NCBI GenBank assembly: GCA_026261815.1
Contig: JAMPIT010000575.1
Coordinates: forward strand, 26,335,001-26,399,000
Length of the DNA: 64,000 nucleotides
Reading direction: 5' to 3'
From: Monarcha castaneiventris obscurior
Taxonomy: Eukaryota > Chordata > Aves > Passeriformes > Monarchidae
Part shown: one piece after another, positions 52,938-64,000 of the stretch
How positions within the stretch are numbered: the stretch's first letter is position 1
Layout of the letters: the number at the start of each line of letters is the position of its first letter
Notes under the pieces: model-generated
Database searches by the model: none
The model's input: only the letters and a program-made list of their open reading frames with translations
Told to the model about the DNA's origin: nothing
Position numbers and translations under genes: made by a program

Positions 52938-55900
52938 GTAAGGGAGGATAGTTAATCCGGTTAAAGTTTCTGCAGTTCTGAAGAAACTCCTCTTCATTTT
53001 GCTGTAGCATTTAAGGACTGGTGAAACAGAACTGAACAACAAAAACAGATGCTCTATTTCACCTACAGCAAACCAGACTTGGATTGTAAAGGAGCAAAAC
53101 AAACTGGCAGAGGGAGCTGTGATATCCAGGAGAAGGCATCGTGTGAAGCCATTGCTGTAGCAGAGACCAGGCTGTGTGTCTGCAGCCTGCCCTCAGTTTC
53201 CTGCCTGGCTGCCTTTGTGCCTCCTTGCTCTGTCTGGGCTTCTAGGCATTTTGGCAACCCCCAGCAGGAGGGCTTGTGAGACCGGCAAAGAAGATGCGTG
53301 GGTGGGGCGGCAGGCACCTTGATTCCTTTCAGTTTTCGGCCTGACTGTCCTTTTCAATTAAAAAAAAAGGCAAAAGCAAGCAATGCATCAGTTTTCAGTT
53401 TTGGGGAGGAAATGGGTTGTGTTTAACCTTCAGTGAGGATTAAGCTCTGAAAGTCCTCTAAATGGGTGTCTCTGTGTAGCACTGAGAAAGCATATAAGCT
53501 TTCCCAGCATGCTGTAGTGACTAATGTAGGCAGCTTTCCTCCCAGACAGATGGCAATTGAAGATTACCATCAGATATAATTAGCTTTCCTCTTGCACAGG
53601 TAAGAAAACTGAAGTGCATAATTCAGGGCTATGAACTGCACTATAAGATGGATGCCCATTAAAAGTTTGCACTGCAGTACAGACTGTCGTAGTATCATTT
53701 TGTTGCTCTGAATACACAGAGCTACAGAAATGGACATGTGCAAACTTTTCTGCAAGGAGCTGAATTCTGTTACAGCAACTAACAGTTGCTCTGTGAACAA
53801 TTCCAGTTCTGGTTTTATGTTGTTTATCCTGCTCCTTTGTTCTTTGTTTTTATTATGAGTTTGATTTCAGTTTTGTTTAAGGAAACACAATGAATGATAC
53901 TCTAAATGCTGAACTCAGATAACGCTTTCATCTTTGTTCCACTTGGGAAGCTCACTACCTTACAAACAATTTCTTTTTTCTTTCTTTTTTTTTTGGTGGG
54001 GTTTTTTTTTGTTTGTTTTCCTTACATTTAATGCAAGTGGACTCACTGGTAACCTTTCCCATTCAGAGAAGATGCCAGGGCTTTACACAGTGTTAAATGT
54101 TGTACAAGACTACATTTTTCTACAGCACTGTGTATCTTGTAGCTCTCAGTCCTCAGGATATGCACTGATGGAATATTCTATGTGGTAGTTTTTCCTTTCA
54201 CATTTAAGAAACAAAGCATTAAAAACCTTTAGGGGATCAGATACAGGCTCTGTACAACAGTTCTTCGTGAGTTCTAAAACATTTTTTGTCCACAAAGTAT
54301 TTTCACAATTATGAAGCTGCTCATTAGATCTTTTCTTATGGGTGGTTTTGTTATTGTAAATAATGTATTTGAGCTTTGGTGCTAAGAAAACAAAGCTGTG
54401 TATAATGAAGGTTTGTGAAAATAGTCTTAACGTTTACAATATTCACGCTTTTCCAGTTTGGCACTGTCAGTTTGGGATTAGTTTTCTAATGGTAGTCAGC
54501 ACTGAAGTGTTGTGTTCTGATTAATTTTCATGATCCAAAGGCGATGTGAATGCATTCATTGGGAGCACTGGGAAATGTAAGGCATTAACATTAGCAGAGA
54601 AGCTGCTCAAACTGCTGGTGTCCTGCAGATTTCTCCTGAGCTGGCAGGATCCCTGCTGTGAGAAGCTTCCAGGATTTTGTAGTAGTGTGGGGGTAAGTGC
54701 TGCCACTTATCTCCATTTTACTCTCTCCCTCCCTGAATTAATTTAGCTTTACACTTTTCACTTACTTGTTTTGCTGCATTCCTGAGAATCCCAGAGCTCT
54801 CGTCTGCACAGATGCATTGCAGCAGATTGACTTGCAGAATTTGCTGTTGGGGTAAATTGCATCACAAACAGCTGGGGATTTAGGGTTTTTTGGAGGGGTG
54901 GTGGGGGAGGGTTTTCTTTTTTTTCAGGGTTTTTTTTTTTCCCTTTGGCAGTTGAGGCAAGACAGGGAACAACGCAGCAAAAACGAAGAAACATACTGCG
55001 TTTGGGACTCTGACTACAGAAATGCTTGGCATGTTATTTAAATGAAAATTCAACTGTTCAGTTTTGTGTGCTGGCCAGGTGCATGTTAACACCTGTTTTC
55101 TGGACCTCTTAATCTATACAAACCTGTGTAATGTAACCTGTTCCTTTTTAAAATATGGTAAAATACAGACAATAAAAATTACAGTAAAAAGCTGTGCCAT
55201 CTGATGATGGCAGTCCTAGTGCATTTGAAATTCATCATTACTGGGGTTTACAAATGTTACTGTGAAAACTAGTCATACAAAAAGCACCTGCTTCTATTTG
55301 GGGACAGATTCTGACACCAGTATGGATCACGATTTATAATGTTAGTGAAGTGAGAAAATAGTCTGATCTACTTGGGGTTTATTGTCAGTGTAGATGGGGA
55401 GCATTTACTTCTTCAGGTGCTGGTAGTGAAGCTAGTAAATCGGCCCTCTGTTATCCTTCGGAAGAAAAATGGCAACAAAAACCCCACCACGTTTTTCCCT
55501 CTGCCCTTGAGAGCCCTAATTTTGCTTGTGAGTGGGCTTTGGTGTTGTGTTTTTTGTGTGTGTTTTGCTTTCTTGGATTTTGGGAGGGGGATTTATTTTA
55601 ACCTAGTGTTGAGATTTGGTTGGGGTTTTTTTTCCCCACTAACTGACTGGTAGATTTAGTTTTATAATTCAAGCCATGTTAGTGAGAGCAGTGGTTAAAT
55701 CACTAGCTCCAAATCAGCCAGGGTGTTTTGGATATCCTAGGCATTGTCAGAAAACAAAGTGTGCCTTGTTTTAAGGTGAACTTAATGCTGTAGTGAGTGT
55801 GCACATGTAATAAATACAGATCACATTTTCTGGTTGGACCTTTATTTGTTTAGATTGATCATAGTTCCTGGAGGAAAAAAATGGTGAGCCGGATATGGTT

Positions 55901-58900
55901 TGTAACTGAAGTGTTTTGGAACCTGACTAATTCGCCTTTTTCCAGCCATTTCGCCTTCCACTTTTTTCCATTTTTTCTCTGTGGGAAACCTAAGAAGGAT
56001 TGCTTGTTTGACCTCAGTCCTCTGACTCTGCAGGCACTTGTGGACAAAGAACAGTGGTGTGAATGAGTAACTGATGTAGTATTGGGTTGCATATCTTTCT
56101 ATTAATAATCTTCTGTTTTTCTAAGCATTGTGTAGTATTTGTGTGGTCTTGGTTTTTTTAAAAGGAGGTAAAGAAGCAAAACAACTCAAAATCACAATGC
56201 TCTATTCCTTGCAGGAAGAGCAGCTCAAGTTGACTGAAGCCTTTTAGTTGTACAGGTTAAAGTACAAGAAGAAAATGACCTGAGCTCTGACTCCCAGAAC
56301 ATGTTGCATGGCTTGTTTATATTTCAGTCCCTTCTGGAAAAAGAGGTGAAGGAAAAAGGGAAAGAGACTGGGAAGGAACAGTGCTGTCACCACAGCTTGC
56401 AGGAGGAGCTGCATGGATTTATAGCACCCATTCTCTGTTTCTTTGTTCTTTCATGTATTATACAGACACCTATGATGTGTAATATATAAATAGCAACCTA
56501 GCTTAGGCTGGCTAAAGCTTTAAAGGTTAATCTGGGAGAACGTAAGAGGGCTAGGAAAAAATCTATCAGCTAAGGTTGTATTATTGACTGTGTGGGGGGG
56601 TTTGCTATATATTTTTTAAGATACAGTTAGAGCTGGATTTGTTACGTTTGGTTAAAGCTTTGGGAGTTGAGGAGGCAGAGCTGTCTGTGCTCAGCTCATG
56701 GTTTTGTTTGACTTTTCATGCACAGGTTAGCTTTTGACCAAACCCTAAGTAATTGTTTGTGTTCTCCACCGCATCTCTGTGGTTGCTGGCCATGACAGAA
56801 ACTGCTTGTCTGTGTTCCATGTCCACAGGAGGAAGAAGGAGGGAAAAGAAGTGAAGTGTGTTGGTGGGAGGGCTGTAGGCAGTCAGGAGAGGGAAAGCGT
56901 ATGGAAAGGTCTGTTCCTAATTTAGATGTGCCTTTGCATAAATTGGCCACTTCTTTCTTGTTCTCCCTCATCTCAAGGCACAAAAGCAGGCAAGAAGATG
57001 AGGCTGTGGACTTGATTTTGCTCTTGATTGTAATTATAGGCAAGGTTTCTGGAAATCTGTGATACTTACAAAGCACCAGTTAGATGAGAATCTAGTTAGT
57101 TACTGTTCTCCTTCCCATCAGAGCCACAAGTTGGATTTGGATCTATCCAGGGCTGACATTTAACTTAACAGTGTTTAACTGTGTGTCCATTATTGGAATG
57201 GGTCCTGAGCCATCTTGGAACATTAAAGAATATTGTTTTCTATCGTGGAGGGGAAAAATAATTAAAAACAACCCTTAACCAGATGAAAAATATCAATCCG
57301 GTTATCTGGTTTTTGTGCTTGCAGTTTTAATTGTGTGTCTGCTCCATGCCATGGAGCATGCTGTCACCTTGAGCTGGTGCCAGGGATCCACATTGCACTG
57401 TGATAATCAGCCAAAATACTAGCTCAGATCTCAAGGGTGGCATAGCAACCCTGTGATAGCCCCAAGCTGGAGGTGACATGTTCTGCCTCTCAGCAGGGCT
57501 AAAGAACTCAGCCTCAGGCAGTTCACTGAATACTGCTCTTATTCGAGGGCCATTTCAGTGCTACCTAATGCCTGTGCTCCCTTGTATTTTGCTCACACGG
57601 ATTTTGTGCCAGCGTGCACTCACTGGCTGATGCTTTGTGCTTCTGTTTTTCATCTGTGGAGCTGGTATTTCATGTCAGTTAGAAGTGATGTGAAATTTTG
57701 CATCGGTCAGCCCAAAAGCGGTATCTCTGTGAAACAATGCACTTAATTGATTGTAGTGCCTCAGAGAACAGGATCACAGTGTTTTTGGGGGGTTTTTTTG
57801 CAGCCAAATTGGGGCCTGTTTCAGTAAGCTTTAAAAAGCTTGTAACTTGACCTAGGCTTGTCCACATGCCTTTTTGCTCTCCAAGAAACAGGCTGATGAG
57901 TGTATGAAGCCTCTGATTTCTTTCTGATTCTGCTCCCACTGCGGGGTACATAGAAAAGCTTCTGGGTTCTCAGGCATGAGGGAGGGGAGAGGAGTGAAAA
58001 GGGAGTTACACCACTGAACAGATGATACCTTATCTAGTGCAGTAAGAACAAGGGAGTCTGAGCATGGTGATGAGACTGTAAGTCAGGACATGCAGGCATT
58101 TTGCAGCTTTTGCCAAGCCCTCTGTGTTGATGACTTTGTCTTGGAAGGCTACAAACTTGTGTTTTTCCAATCTTGTTTGATCTGATGAGGTCAGAATATG
58201 AGGGGCTGGAGACGAGGTTTGGAGAGCTGTGGCTGCTGCATTGTCTGTTTTGCCCAAAACACAGACATGGAACTGTGTTTTTTCCTGGGCTTGCCTGCAG
58301 CCTTTGGGGAAGGGAGCTAACCTTCCTCTTTCACCAGATATGCTGTCTAGGTGAATTAGTATTAGAGGAGATGAAAGTACAATAGATTTAACTGTACTTG
58401 AAATCTTTATCACTATCCTTTAGCCAAAGGATATGCTTGTGTGGGAAGAGCTGCTGAGATTATGACTACGTCTGCAAAGCCACACAAGAGGGAAAGTGAT
58501 GCAGAGATCTTGTAGACTCTGGACAAAAGCAAACTGAAATAGTGATCATCAGTGAAAAATAACAGTTAAGTCACTTTTTCCTTTTGCTTGGCCCAACGGG
58601 CAGTTATGCTCTGAAGAACAAAATACCAGTGTCTATTGTTGAAAGACAGAAATGGAATAAAAGAATCCTGAATTGTCCACAAAGTAAAAAATGTATTGCT
58701 GTCTCTTGTGGTACAGAATATGTTTCACCATTAACAGGATGATGAAGGGAAGGGAGACAAGCACTTAGGCCCTAAAACCTATCTATTGCAGCCTGTTCTG
58801 AAATACTGCACGAGGTCAGAGATGGGCACAGCTCTAGTCTGTGTCTCCACAGTAAATTAATGTCAACAAAGGCTACAGTTCTGGCTGTAGGAGCTGATAA

Positions 58901-61900
58901 AGAGAAAGGATTGACTAAATCTATTAAGCATCTCTGCTGCTGTGATGTCATAGCTACTGGACATCATTGCTTGCTGTTGGGTACTTGGAGAAAAGGTTAT
59001 GTTGCTATTTCTTTTCAGGCTTGCTGCAGTATTTGGACAAAGAGGAAACGATAGGGGAAACATTGGAAACTTTCTTTAACAGAGAGAAGTTGTGTTTGGG
59101 GAAAGACCATCTCTTTTTTTTCCAATTATCTGCATACTGTGGAAGTAAAATGGGTTGTTTGGTGTGCTCTTGGAGAGGAAGAAGGCATCAGTTGTCACAG
59201 TCAGCAAATTGTTAATCTACTGCTTATACCTATGTTGCTGGAAGAGATAAGGGCAGAAAGTGTCCTATCTTCCAGTGCACGGAATAGCTTCAGCAGCAGC
59301 TGTGTGTATGTGTGGTGTGATGCTGGAAGTTCTTAGTGACATTTTGATACAGTGAAACGTTAGGTTTTTTTAGTGTCATGGTTTCTACAGGTTTTCAGGA
59401 ACAGGAATAACTGCTTTGGTTTGGTGTGGTGCAGGAGAGGTTAACAAGAATCTTTTCCAATTCTGATGATGTTAAAAGTACAACTTCAAAACCAAGTCCG
59501 TGTTGTTGGAGAGTTAGAAAATAAGTTTTAATTCTGAGCCACTTTGCTAGGATAACCTAATACATCTCACTTAAACAATATGTCTGAGGACTTTGTTTCT
59601 TAAACTAAACTCAAAAAGAACATTGGAAATGATAAGAATTTCAGATGCATGGGAGTGAGGGAAGGCACTAGACTGGCTCAGCCACTTCATTACCTCTTAG
59701 ACTGTGCAGCAGTGCTTTGATGTAGTCTCTCTGCAGCATTCCCTTCCTGAAGAGGGGGAGAATTAATGAACAATGCAATCGCACATACTTAGAGCAAGAA
59801 CTGGAAAAGTGAATGGTGAATAGTATTTCGATTTGGCAGAAGAAATACATACATATTTGTGCCATAACACGCTCACATTTTGACAGCTTAACTTGAGAAA
59901 CATGATGATGTGAGAACTCCTTCCTCGATTATCCTTTTTTTGCACAGTTGTTTCACCAGGCACATGCTACATCCTGACCAAAAGGAAGCAGTGCTGCAGG
60001 ACTGGTGGTCACAAGCGCAAACCCTCAAAATACTGACTACATCTTAAAAATCCTGATGTTTCTTTTTAAACCTTTAGTAGGTTTTAATGTGCTTTTTCTG
60101 CTGTCCCTTTAAATTTCAAGGTCTGCTCAAAGCATATTTTCAAGTTCACTTCCTCCCCCACAACTACACAGGATAGGAGTCTGAGGTCTCAGTGAGCTGA
60201 AATTTTCAGGCTGTCACTTAATGGCAGCAGCAAAGAACTTACATCGTTTTGTGACAGTTTATGGAGATAAGACTCTTTGAAGCTGCATAGTATTTAATTT
60301 CGTAGTAACCACTTCATAGCTGAATATTTGTTAACTCTGCTTCAGTAGTAGTGGTAGGTACTTCACAAAATAAGTAGGACACATGGAAAAGCCTCCTGCA
60401 TTGTGCTATTAACACTACTAATTCTTAAGGAAGAAAGGAAGGAAGGCTTAGGAGCGTTATCAAAGAAAGATGATGGTAGTGTGGTCATTTGATTACCCAG
60501 TCCAACAGCTGTAGATTCCTGCAGGGTTTGTTCTGTGGCAGGACTGCATCAACTGAATGTGTAAGTTGGAAGATAAACAGAGGCTCTGAGATAGTGGCTT
60601 ACACCACACTGTACTAGAATAAAGACTAAATGTAAGGAATGATGTGCCTCTGTCAAGGATGGGGGTTCCCTGCTTCCACCAAGGGAAGAAAATATTAGCC
60701 TCAGGTCTTATATAGTTAATAGATTATACACCCAAGTGAGTCTTTCTGGTGGATTGATGGGAGCTTAGGGGCATCTATCTGTCAATAGGAGATGCAGGCT
60801 GATCTCTCAGGTCTTCTTAGTACCATAAGAGAATCAGTCTTGTCTAATTCTGTAATTTTAGCTCTCTCCTCTGGGAGAGGTGGGAAGTTGACCCACAGAA
60901 GTTAGCTTAGATTACTGTTAAAAAATGCCCATCAGTTTTTTGCGACCCTTATGCATCCCATTGCTTGCTGTCAGAAAATTGACCATCTGTCACCATGATT
61001 ATCAGGCAGGGTCATACTGGGTTCCTTGTTCTTTTCATGATGTAGATCACTGTAGGGCTTTAAGAAAGAGGAGGAAATTGAATAATTGAGTTCCAGCTTT
61101 GTCTTCCTTGTTTTGCTTAACTCTAACTAACCTTGACCTAAGGGAGGGAACCATGGCCTCAGTCACTTGGGTTGATGGGCTTAAATCAATTTGCTGGCTC
61201 TTGTGTTGAAGTAAACTAGAACGGAACTGCCTCTTTCTACCTGAACTGTGCCTTCTCAATTCCCTATTTTCTTGCGTCTCTTGCTATGGGAATTTTCTAG
61301 TGCAATATTTGCATAGTAGGAGTTTGTTTTCCTTTGATTAACTTTCTACAATGCTCAGCTGTTTTAAAATAGGAAGGAAGAGCTGGAAGATGCTGTCACC
61401 ATTAAAAATGGACCCAGAATAATTTCTTCTGTAAACAAGGTAGTGGTTCTGTTTACTAAGCCAGACTAAGAAAGACATTCTTCTTAGTGAAGACTTTCTG
61501 GCTACAGAACTTTCTCTCAAACATGGAATGAAGCCAGGCGCTGGGGGCTGGGATGGTGAGAAGACACCTATATAATTAAAGACCAAGGCCTAAAGGCCAA
61601 GTTAGGTACGCTCTTAATGATGGGTTGTTTGGAGGTGGGGTGGACCCATTATCACATGTGTGCCAGGCTGAGTGTCCTGCATGAAACACTGGAGGTTGTT
61701 ACAGATCCCTTACGATCCTGTTTGAAGAATGATGCTGACTTCTGTTCTCTTGTTGTAATGATTTTTTTCCCAGGCTGTATGAATATCTTTGTAAATACTT
61801 CGCAAGCAGAACAGTTTTATTTCTCCTCTGTGAATACTACAGTTACGAATAATAATTTTGGTTTTTAGTAGATCCTTCATGGGCTGCTTTTCCTTGTCTT

Positions 61901-62214
61901 TTCTCTGTTTTGTAGCTTGGTCTGACTCTTCAGCAAGGTTCTTTATTACATGGAAGTCAGCAAAATCAGCAATTTAATCAGTCGCTAATTTAGCAACTTT
62001 ATCTGAAGAGCTGGTTTTTTATGTTCTGTTCAACTGAAGTTTGCATTGATTGAATTAGGGAGTAAAGATGAACACTTTAGTGGGATGTTTTGCTTTAGTG
62101 GGATGTTTTGGCAAACCTTTTGAAAGCAGGAGGGGGTAAAAAATACTAATAGTGAAAGGGAGGAACTACTGCAGAGAGCAGTGTGTTTTTCAAGTAAATA
62201 AGAGCATCACTTAG
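52938..62214. other. Probable intron DNA, no gene supported
   Basis: AT-rich DNA with G-rich and T-rich homopolymer stretches (53990-54010, 54886-54950, 55620-55640, 57780-57800). Short frames only. An 18-bp unit is repeated in tandem at 62075-62110. Confidence 0.45.
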
Positions 62215-63455
62215 TTTGGACAAGATCATGGAGTCCAGCCATTAACCCTGCACTGCCAGATCCACCACTCAAACATTGTCCTGAAGTGCCACATTAGACA
62301 TCTTTTAAATACCTTCAGAAATGGTGACTCAGCCACTTCCCTGGGCAGACTGTTCCAGTGCTTGACAACCCTTTCAGAAAATTGTTTTCCTTATACGTAA
62401 CCTGAACATCCCCTGGTGCAACTTGAGGCTGTTGGCTGTGTCTGCTTGTCCTGTCACTTGTTGCCTGGGAGAAGAGACCGACCCCCACCTTGCTACAGCC
62501 TCATTTCAGGTATTGTAGAGCCTGATAAGGTCTCCACTGAGCTGCTTCTTCTCCAGACACTTCACCGGCTTTGCCTTTTCTCTGGGCTGGCTCCAGCACC
62601 TCTGTCTCTGTCTTCTAGTCAGGGGCCCAAAACTGAACACAGGGTTTAAGGTGCAACCTCACCACTCCTGAGAACAGAGGAGTGATCTCTTCCCTCATCT
62701 CGCTGACCACACTCTTGCTGATCTAGGCCCGGATGCTGTTGGCTTTTTTGGCTGTGTGGGTACACACTGGTTCATATTCATCCAGTGTTGACCAGCACTC
62801 CCAGGTTCTTTTCTGCCAGGCAGCTTTCCAGCCACACTGCCCCCAGCCTGTGGTGCTGCATGAGGTTGTTGTGACCCCGACAGAGGGGTTCAACTTGGCC
62901 TTGTTAAACCTCCTCCAGCTGGCCTTGGCACATTGATCCAGCCTGTCCACATCCTGCCGTGGAGCCTTCCTGCCCTCCAGCAGGTCAACATTCCCACTCA
63001 ACTTGGTGTTACGTGCAAACTGATAAGGTGCACTCGGTCCCCTTGTCCAGACCATATCTTTTCTTTAAAAATATTGAACAAGACTGAGGCCTAGGAACCC
63101 CACTGTTGACTGGCTGCCAGTTGGATGTAACTTTGTTCCCCACCTCTGTTTGGGCTCAGTCAGCCAGTTTTTTAGCCAGTGGAGAGCACACGCATCCAAA
63201 CCACAAGCAGCCAGTTTCTCCAGGAGAATGCTGTGGGAAATGCTGTCTAAGGCTTTACTAAGGACTCTGTATACCACGTACCATACACAGCTTTTCCCTC
63301 ATCCTCTGTGCAGGGCACTCTGTCATACGAGGAGATCAGGCTGGTCAAGCTGGACCTGCCTTTCATAAACCCATGCTTCTAGGCCTGGTCCCTCAGTTGT
63401 CCTGTATGTGTCTTGTGATGGCACTCAAGATTATGAGCCAGTTGCTGTTAATGAC
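62215..63455 (-). mobile_element. CR1 LINE with reverse-transcriptase remnants, minus strand
   Basis: The longest mobile element in the window. On the minus strand, CR1 reverse-transcriptase residues run from about 63280 down to 62730: KALDSISHSILLEKLAACGL and HWLKNWL, then TKLSGNVDLLEGRKAPRQDV and KAKLNPSVG. A decayed 3' coding end and UTR follow, to about 62215. The YADD-type catalytic region lies in a broken part between frames and cannot be read intact. Bases 63290-63450 also resemble an avian CR1 segment (CTGGACCTGCCTTTCATAAA). The element is disrupted by frameshifts and stops, so it is inactive. Confidence 0.9.
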
Positions 63456-64000
63456 ACTTGACTGAACCTGGTAGGTGAGTTTTCCTCTGTTTTTGCAGTT
63501 TTAGGGAAAGACTCTCACTGAATTACTGCAAGAACTTACAGATTGCTCTAGAAGTTGAGAGTGACTGTCAAGACAAATTTGCATTGACGTTTCAAGTAGA
63601 GTCAAGGGAATTGGAGCTGAAGGGAGGCAGTGCTACTTTCCAAAGAGGGTTGAAAGACTGGAATTGCAACAGCTGCAGCTTATGAAGTATTTCTTCCAAA
63701 ACAGAGCAGGATAGCCTGTAGGATATACTTCAGGTTGATAGATTCTACCTGGTTCACTGCATGGCTTTGTTACTGGTAGATACTGTTATAAAACCCAATC
63801 TCTAGCTCTACCATTACATTCTGATGAGAGATATGGGTGGAAAACAATAAGGAAGTAGTGGCTTGTTGCATTCAAGTAGTGGTGACACTGTTGGGTATTT
63901 CTTCAGGAGTGAAGAAATGTAAGTGGCAGCAGTTTGGTTTTCAATTTCTAATAACAAAAAGGCTCTTTAGTAGTTTCTTGGCCTTTAAAATGGGATCTTA
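63456..64000. other. Window end, no gene seen
   Basis: AT-rich DNA, no exon or repeat recognised. Confidence 0.5.

Noticed and set aside
46831..64000. ST3GAL6 coding exons
   Set aside because: Expected from mammalian gene order, but no sialyltransferase motif could be read on either strand.

Overview
This window is nuclear DNA from a bird. Three things show that: CR1 LINE fragments in both orientations, retroviral LTRs of avian type, and a vertebrate CPOX gene with seven exons whose phases all join. GC-rich pockets mark promoters and tRNA genes in otherwise AT-rich DNA. There are no prokaryotic genes, operons or CRISPR arrays.

Layout. From 1 to about 3,000 there is AT-rich DNA with a minus-strand LTR (about 960-1310). 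From 3,030 to 4,110 a small GC-rich island carries three plus-strand tRNA genes: Asp-GTC, Ile-AAT and Asp-GTC. From 4,559 to 13,015 lies CPOX on the minus strand. It is complete: 1,212 nt of CDS, 403 codons plus stop. A GC-box promoter sits at 13,016-13,084. From 13,085 to 18,906 I reconstruct an unrecognised plus-strand spliced gene of about 94 codons. Its two middle exons (15,402-15,543 and 17,651-17,737) are well supported and its two ends are weaker. CR1 fragments interrupt this region. A retroviral LTR follows at 19,015-19,470, and an inverted relative lies at 31,724-32,161. The DNA from about 19.5 to 44.7 kb is otherwise gene-poor.

From 44.7 to 46.8 kb there is a strong CpG island with several plus-strand splice donors. 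It is probably the promoter and 5' exons of the next gene, whose main coding exons lie beyond the window. In mammals ST3GAL6 lies next to CPOX, so it is the leading guess, but no ST3GAL6 protein sequence is visible here. A splice-bounded open exon lies at 52,770-52,937. A long, rearranged minus-strand CR1 with reverse-transcriptase remnants occupies about 62.2-63.45 kb.

How the parts relate. CPOX makes the mitochondrial heme-pathway enzyme coproporphyrinogen III oxidase. Its CpG promoter may also fire in the opposite direction into the unrecognised gene; the two candidate start codons lie only 69 bp apart. The tRNA cluster beyond the CPOX 3' end is an independent RNA polymerase III unit. The best candidate for something undescribed is the divergent gene at 13.1-18.9 kb.
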